9,810 nucleotides of DNA, taken from NCBI GenBank assembly GCA_012514415.1, contig JAAZAH010000242.1:1-9810 (forward strand), in the 5' to 3' direction. The notes beneath the pieces are model-generated. The model was not told where the DNA came from. It ran no database searches and was given only the letters and a program-made list of their open reading frames with translations. Below, in pieces: positions 6,207 through 9,810 of this stretch. Both the position numbers and the translations under genes were made by a program. The stretch is from Sandaracinaceae bacterium. Lineage in GTDB: Bacteria; Myxococcota_A; Polyangia; Polyangiales; Houyiibacteriaceae. Within the stretch, counting starts at the first letter, position 1. The number at the start of each line of letters is the position of its first letter.

Positions 6207-8015
6207 ATGCGAAGAGAAGAGAGCGAAGGGCTTGGGGTCGTCTTTGGAGAGATCCACGAGCTGCTCCGCGCACGGGCCGGACTCACGCCCCATGAGGCGC
6301 TCGAGGTTGTGCTCGTCGCGCTCGAGCTGCTCGACTCTTCGCGCATAGCCAACATCAAGAGGGCGGATTCAGGAAGCGACCTGCGCACAAAATTTTTGAC
6401 GCGTGCGCCATCGATCGACCGAGACGTCGCCGACGCCGTGCTTACTTCGTTTGAACGGAGCGGCTGGCTCGAAATGAACCGCGAGCTTCGTGGTCCAGCG
6501 CTCCTTCATTTCATTCCTCCAGAGCTTCGTCGCGGGCTCGGCATCTTCTTTACGCCCGAGCCTTTGGCGCAAGCGCTGAGCCGAGCGTTCCGGCTTCGAG
6601 ATGGGTTGCGCATCTTCGATCCCGCCTGCGGGGCGGGCGTCCTCCTTCGCGATTTCGCCCTCCGCGCGTCGAAAGAGAAGCGCCGCATCGAGCTCTTCGG
6701 CGGAGAGATCAACCCGGCGCTTCTTCGGCTCGCGTCGCTGCACCTTGGGTCCATCGATCCGGGCTTTCGAGGGATCCGCCACGATGCGCTTCGCGAGGAT
6801 CAAGAGGCGGAGCGCGTGATTCCAAAGGGTTCGGTGGATCTTCTGATCTCGAATCCCCCCCACGGCATCCTGCTCGACTCGTCCGATCCGGCGCTTGCGC
6901 AATTTCATCTCGCTCGCTTCGTCAAGTCGCGCCTTCCTTTCGAGCTTCTTTTCATCGAGCGTGCGCTCGGCTGGCTTTCGCCCGGCGGCCACGCAGCCCT
7001 CATTCTTCCCCGGAGCATCCTGACCAATCGGGGCTTCGAAGAGGCGCGCGCGGCCCTCGACCGTGTGCTGATCCCCGAGGCGCTCATCAGTCTTCCGGCA
7101 GAGACCTTTGCCGGAGCCGGCGCGAGTGTGAGCCCGATCGTTCTTTTTTTTCGGCGGCGCGATCCGCGCGTGGACGCACCGCGCGACGTCCCCCATGCGC
7201 TCATCCAAAATATCGGCCTCGATCGGAGCGGACGCTTCATCGAAGGCTCGGAGCTCGAAGCGCTCGGAAATGCGCTCGAAGCGCTCTTCCAAAACGGGGA
7301 GATCAGGCGGCCTTTCGAACGACTCGAGTTCGGTGAGGCGGCTTCGCTTTCCGGCCTTTCACGTGCGCTCTTTGCGGGCGCGAAGCGCGCCAGCGCCCCA
7401 GCAAAAATGATGAGCTCGCTTTCGGGAGCGGCGCATCGCTTGCCTTCCAACGTCCCACTGGGTGAACTGGTCTCGCTGGCGAATACGGGAAAGACCCCTC
7501 CGCGCTCGGCTTATCAAGAAGAGGGCGCTTTCATTCTCAAAGTCGGCAACCTTACGGATGAGGGAATCGATTTTTCGCCGCGCGAGCGCAATTTCATCGC
7601 GCCCGATCGCATCACGCCCCGACTTCGCCTCGAACCTGGCGATCTGCTCCTCACCTCGACCGCGCACCATCCAAAATACATCGCTCAAAAGGTCGATCTC
7701 TTCGTGGGCACGCCGTGGGCGAGTTCGTCTCCCATCAGTTTTGTGGGCGAGCTGATGCGCCTTCGACCGCGCCTCGATCGCATCGATCCACTCGCTCTGC
7801 TCGCCATCCTACGCCACCATGAGACGCGCGAACGGATTCGGATGCGCATCCATGGTCAGACCGCGCACCTCCGCCCTCGGGATCTCCTCGGCGTCGAGAT
7901 CGATGAGACGCTCGCGACCAAAGAGCGCATCCTCGCGCTCAAAGAGGAGCTAGAGCTGAGCCGAAAAAGAAACGAGCTTCGCTTTCGCATGCGCGCCCTC
8001 TATGACGGACGTTGA
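6207..8015 (+). CDS. N6-adenine DNA methyltransferase fused to a type I S-like half specificity module
   Basis: 602 residues. An N-terminal helical region (1-105) resembles that of HsdM-like enzymes. A motif X-like stretch FFTPEPLAQAL (114-124) precedes the SAM-binding motif I FDPACGAGVLL (137-147) and the catalytic motif IV NPPH (216-219), where the usual aromatic residue is His. The N6-methylase core continues through LSPGGHAALILPRSIL to about residue 318. After a linker, residues about 417-565 look like one type I HsdS target-recognition domain (LGELVSLANTGKTPPRSAY, GAFILKVGNLT, LEPGDLLLTST). A terminal charged helix (568-597) resembles the HsdS spacer helices. No nuclease motif is seen inside the protein and no restriction gene lies beside it, so it is best described as a solitary M-S fusion methylase. 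It follows xerD by 38 bp and converges on ybaK. No good Shine-Dalgarno sequence is present; no other in-frame start lies between the xerD stop and 6207. Confidence 0.88.
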   Translation: MRREESEGLGVVFGEIHELLRARAGLTPHEALEVVLVALELLDSSRIANIKRADSGSDLRTKFLTRAPSIDRDVADAVLTSFERSGWLEMNRELRGPALLHFIPPELRRGLGIFFTPEPLAQALSRAFRLRDGLRIFDPACGAGVLLRDFALRASKEKRRIELFGGEINPALLRLASLHLGSIDPGFRGIRHDALREDQEAERVIPKGSVDLLISNPPHGILLDSSDPALAQFHLARFVKSRLPFELLFIERALGWLSPGGHAALILPRSILTNRGFEEARAALDRVLIPEALISLPAETFAGAGASVSPIVLFFRRRDPRVDAPRDVPHALIQNIGLDRSGRFIEGSELEALGNALEALFQNGEIRRPFERLEFGEAASLSGLSRALFAGAKRASAPAKMMSSLSGAAHRLPSNVPLGELVSLANTGKTPPRSAYQEEGAFILKVGNLTDEGIDFSPRERNFIAPDRITPRLRLEPGDLLLTSTAHHPKYIAQKVDLFVGTPWASSSPISFVGELMRLRPRLDRIDPLALLAILRHHETRERIRMRIHGQTAHLRPRDLLGVEIDETLATKERILALKEELELSRKRNELRFRMRALYDGR

Positions 8016-8050
8016 AACCGCTCGCGTCCGTTGCCACTCGGCCGCTGCTG

Positions 8051-8064
8051 GGGCGATGGCGCCC
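8051..8064. terminator. Short hairpin between methylase gene and ybaK
   Basis: GGGCG-ATGG-CGCCC is a perfect 5-bp stem with a 4-nt loop in the 66-bp convergent gap. There is no U-tract on either strand. It is the best termination candidate in the gap, but weak. Confidence 0.3.
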
Positions 8065-8081
8065 ACGAACGCTTGCGCCGA

Positions 8082-8576
8082 TCAAGCCGAGGGCTTTTCG
8101 ATCGCGACGCTCACGAGCTGAGGATCGAGCGCGCGAAGGAGCTCCTGGGGATCAAGGCCGACGAGGAAGCCGCGCTTGCCGCCATTGACGAAAATCTTCG
8201 GAACCTCTGCGATGCTCCGCTCCATCAGGATGGGCATATCGCGCCGAAGCCCAAAGGGGGAGGTGCCTCCGACGAGGTAGCCTGAATGACGGCGGGCGAC
8301 CTCGGGCTTACACGGCGTAATCGAGCGGCGACCCATCTGGCGCGCGAGCTCTTTCGTCGAGACGTTCCGATCGCCGTGCATCAGGACGACGAGCGGAGTT
8401 TTTGCTTCGTCTTCCATGATGAGCGTTTTGATGACGCTGTGAAGCTCGAGACCGAGGAGCCGCGCTGAAGCTTCCGCGCCGCCCCGCTCCTCGTACGTAT
8501 AGAGGTGCGGAGTGAACGCAATGCGCATCTCGCGAAGTGCGCGGATGGCGGGAGTCATTGGAAATTTGGCACTCAT
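8082..8576 (-). CDS. ybaK: YbaK-family Cys-tRNA(Pro) deacylase
   Basis: 164 residues from the ATG at 8576. YbaK hydrolyses Cys-tRNA(Pro) formed by mistake by prolyl-tRNA synthetase, acting in trans on the free or synthetase-bound tRNA. The family marks are clear: the helix SARLLGLELHSVIKTLIME with Lys50, the position of the essential lysine in the H. influenzae protein, LVVLMHGDRNVSTKELAR, the glycine loop GYLVGGTSPFG (99-109) and IFVNGGKRGFLVGLDP (128-143). The frame could be opened further to a TTG at 8630, but that codon is part of a perfect TTGACA box and the extra residues do not resemble the family. The ATG at 8558 (MTPAIRALRE) is also possible. No Shine-Dalgarno sequence is evident at either ATG. 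It diverges from icd across a 330-bp gap. Confidence 0.93.
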   Translation of the reverse strand: MSAKFPMTPAIRALREMRIAFTPHLYTYEERGGAEASARLLGLELHSVIKTLIMEDEAKTPLVVLMHGDRNVSTKELARQMGRRSITPCKPEVARRHSGYLVGGTSPFGLRRDMPILMERSIAEVPKIFVNGGKRGFLVGLDPQELLRALDPQLVSVAIEKPSA

Positions 8577-8595
8577 TTGTGACCCGAAGCCCGAT

Positions 8596-8630
8596 CCCGA
8601 GAGGTAGCCCTCGGGCGACGATTGTGTCAA
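8596..8630 (-). promoter_or_regulatory. Candidate ybaK control region: consensus -35 box and dyad
   Basis: On the minus strand TTGACA (8630-8625) is a perfect -35 hexamer. The -10 expected 17-18 bp further has only a poor match (TACCTC). CCCGAG/CTCGGG (8596-8601 and 8610-8615) forms an exact 6-bp dyad over the expected -10 region, 20 bp before the ybaK ATG. It may be an operator or a leader hairpin. Confidence 0.3.
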
Positions 8631-8795
8631 ACTGAACCTGCCGCGTCCTCGTTAGTTGGTTGTTCCGAAGATTCAGCAAATGTGGCCCCAGCAGGGCGCG
8701 CCACGCAATGCCGAGGCCGGGCGCGTTTAAAAGAGTGCGCTCACGGAACCCCCGATTTTTAAGAGGCATGACGGTGAAACGTGTTCTAGAATAGG

Positions 8796-8880
8796 GCCGC
8801 TGCGCCTCAACGCGCTTGCGCGTCCACGCGCGGGTGGTGAAGCTGACTTTGCACCCCGGAGGGTGTATAAGCGCAGCGGC
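8796..8880. repeat. 10-bp inverted repeat enclosing the icd promoter candidate
   Basis: GCCGCTGCGC (8796-8805) and GCGCAGCGGC (8871-8880) are exact inverted arms 65 bp apart. Each arm lies directly beside a -10-like box: TAGAAT (8787-8792) before the left arm and TATAAG (8866-8871) before the right. Inside lie ACGCGC, GCGCGT and ACGCGC (8810-8815, 8818-8823, 8826-8831), which can form two mutually exclusive hairpins, and CACCC-CGGA-GGGTG (8852-8865). Confidence 0.6.
8843..8871 (+). promoter_or_regulatory. Candidate sigma-70 promoter of icd
   Basis: CTGACT (8843-8848) and TATAAG (8866-8871) are spaced by 17 bp, with TG directly before the -10. Transcription would start near 8878 and give a leader of about 29 nt that contains the GGAGG ribosome binding site. 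The dyad CACCC/GGGTG fills most of the spacer and could bind a regulator. Confidence 0.45.
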
Positions 8881-8893
8881 TCATTTGATTATT

Positions 8894-8898
8894 GGAGG
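8894..8898 (+). promoter_or_regulatory. Strong ribosome binding site of icd
   Basis: GGAGG ends 8 nt before the ATG at 8907. It is the strongest Shine-Dalgarno sequence in the window and fits a highly expressed TCA-cycle gene. A second ATG follows at 8910 and could also be used. Confidence 0.75.
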
Positions 8899-8906
8899 TT
8901 AGTTTC

Positions 8907-9810
8907 ATGATGGAATTCCCGAAAGCCCCGAGTGGCGATCCGATCCGTATGGGGGACGATGGAAAACTCATCGTCGGTGACCGTCCGATCATTCCGTTCA
9001 TTGAGGGAGACGGCACCGGGCGTGATATTTGGCGAGCCTCGGTGCGTGTATTCGACGCCGCCGTCGAGAAAGCCTATGGCGGCAAGCGTTCGATCGCTTG
9101 GTACGAGGTGTACGCGGGGGAAAAAGCGTTTCAGAATTTCGAGAACTGGCTCCCGGACGAGACCGTTGAGGCATTCCGTAAATATCTCGTCGGCATCAAG
9201 GGCCCTCTTACGACGCCGATCGGCGGCGGCATCCGCTCGCTGAACGTTGCGCTTCGGCAGCTTCTCGATATGTACGTCTGCCTTCGCCCCGTGCGCTATT
9301 TCGACGGCGTCCCGAGCCCGGTGAAGGAGCCTGAGCTGGTGGACACGGTGATTTTCCGTGAAAACACCGAAGACATCTACGCAGGCATCGAGTTTCAAGA
9401 GGGCGAGGAGGACACGAAGAAGTTTGCGAAGATGCTCGAGGAGCACTTCCCCGAGCGATTTTCGAAGGTCCGTTTCCCCGAAAGCTCGGGCTTTGGCATC
9501 AAGCCCGTTTCGCGTGAGGGAACCGAGCGTCTCGTCCGCGCGGCCATCAACTACGCGATCAAGAACGGGCGAAAGAGCGTTACGATTGTCCACAAGGGCA
9601 ACATCATGAAGTTCACCGAGGGCGCGTTCCGTGATTGGGGCTACGCACTCGCCGAGCGCGAGTTCCCCGAGCAGACCTACACGTGGGGTCAGTGGGAGCG
9701 CACTAAAGCTGAAAAGGGCGACGATGCGGCCAATAAGGAGCAGGAAGAAGCGCTCGCGGCGGGCAAGATCCTCATTAAGGACTCAATCGCCGATATCGCG
9801 CTTCAGCAGA
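8907..9810 (+). CDS. icd: NADP-type isocitrate dehydrogenase (partial, C-terminus outside window)
   Basis: The frame is open from 8907 to the window end (301 codons) with no stop, so about the last quarter to third of the protein is missing. The enzyme oxidatively decarboxylates isocitrate to 2-oxoglutarate in the TCA cycle. It matches E. coli Icd by eye throughout: FIEGDGTGRDIW (31-42), KGPLTTPIGGGIRSLNVALR (98-117), LRPVRYFDG, VIFRENTEDIYAGIE and TIVHKGNIMKFTEGAF. Expected isocitrate and catalytic residues are seen at Ser111, Asn113, Arg117, Arg127, Arg151, Tyr158 and Lys230. Ser111 matches E. coli Ser113, the site phosphorylated by AceK. The stretch TWGQWERTKAEKGDDAANKE (259-278) makes the region before ILIKDSIAD longer than in E. 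coli. The NADP-determining residues are beyond the edge, so cofactor choice rests on overall similarity. Confidence 0.96.
   Translation, partial: MMEFPKAPSGDPIRMGDDGKLIVGDRPIIPFIEGDGTGRDIWRASVRVFDAAVEKAYGGKRSIAWYEVYAGEKAFQNFENWLPDETVEAFRKYLVGIKGPLTTPIGGGIRSLNVALRQLLDMYVCLRPVRYFDGVPSPVKEPELVDTVIFRENTEDIYAGIEFQEGEEDTKKFAKMLEEHFPERFSKVRFPESSGFGIKPVSREGTERLVRAAINYAIKNGRKSVTIVHKGNIMKFTEGAFRDWGYALAEREFPEQTYTWGQWERTKAEKGDDAANKEQEEALAAGKILIKDSIADIALQQ

Larger units (their letters stand above)
8577..8906. other. 330-bp divergent intergenic region between ybaK and icd
   Basis: No gene, tRNA or convincing small ORF is seen. From left to right it holds a TTGACA box facing ybaK with a dyad just downstream (8596-8630). 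A GC-rich stretch follows with an AscI-type palindrome GGCGCGCC (8695-8702), whose CGCGCC half can also pair with GGCGCG (8720-8725). An 8-bp palindrome TTCTAGAA at 8784-8791 overlaps a TAGAAT box (8787-8792). A 10-bp inverted repeat (8796-8880) encloses smaller alternating hairpins, and the icd promoter candidate and ribosome binding site complete the region. Confidence 0.6.

Noticed and set aside
6369..7292. A 307-codon open frame on the minus strand inside the methyltransferase gene
   Set aside because: It is antisense to a gene with clear methylase motifs, has a charge-rich composition without recognisable domains, and is expected from the GC-biased third positions of the real gene.
5269..8015. 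A mobile element made of a recombinase plus DNA methyltransferase
   Set aside because: The recombinase has XerD-specific features, and no attachment site repeats, tRNA, transposase or other cargo are seen. Base composition by eye is like that of the neighbours.
8308..8769. A 153-codon minus-strand frame reaching into the ybaK-icd gap
   Set aside because: It overlaps ybaK in another frame, and the part beyond ybaK shows no recognisable motif. I considered an extra small gene at 8631-8769 but cannot support it.
8770..8800. tRNA T-loop-like sequence GTTCTAGAAT
   Set aside because: No cloverleaf, anticodon stem or acceptor stem can be built around it; it is an 8-bp palindrome next to a -10-like box.
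1..9810. High density of GATC/CGATCG words, considered as a HIP1-like or other dispersed repeat
   Set aside because: The words vary in context, fall mainly within codons such as GAT, ATC and CGC, and no longer unit repeats, so codon bias explains them.

Overview
The window looks like chromosomal DNA from a GC-rich Gram-negative bacterium. Two proteins have lipoprotein signal peptides without Asp after the lipid cysteine, there is a membrane-anchored TlpA-like thioredoxin, and codons favour G or C in third position. EF-P, XerD and isocitrate dehydrogenase all resemble proteobacterial forms, and a deltaproteobacterial or myxobacterial-type lineage would fit. I cannot fix the taxon from sequence alone.

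Left part (1-1181, minus strand): a likely operon reading right to left. It runs from a small lipoprotein, through elongation factor P (efp), to the first 63 codons of a gene cut by the window edge. The EF-P has the Lys-containing loop that EpmA beta-lysylates in other bacteria, so the cut gene could encode an EpmA-type modifier with an extra N-terminal domain; that is a prediction only. A promoter-like pair overlapped by a perfect dyad lies in front of the operon.

Middle part (1303-5110): a membrane-anchored coiled-coil/TPR protein (+), a patatin-family lipid hydrolase (+), CutA (-), a membrane-anchored thioredoxin-like protein (+), and a translationally coupled pair on the minus strand made of a small one-span membrane protein and a lipoprotein. 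The convergent gaps hold hairpins without U-tracts. One of them carries an imperfect direct repeat of about 47 bp that runs into both neighbouring genes.

Right part (5269-9810): xerD (+), the site-specific recombinase for chromosome dimer resolution, is followed after 38 bp by an unusual N6-adenine DNA methyltransferase. That protein fuses a methylase (M) domain to half of a type I specificity-like module, with no restriction gene in view. It converges on a YbaK-family Cys-tRNA(Pro) deacylase (-). A 330-bp divergent region rich in inverted repeats then leads to NADP-type isocitrate dehydrogenase (icd, +), which runs off the right edge.

Most genes are ordinary housekeeping or envelope functions. 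The points most worth a second look are the solitary M-S fusion methyltransferase with its NPPH active-site motif, the nested inverted repeats around the icd promoter region, and the direct repeat between the patatin and cutA genes. I found no CRISPR array, tRNA, rRNA or insertion sequence.
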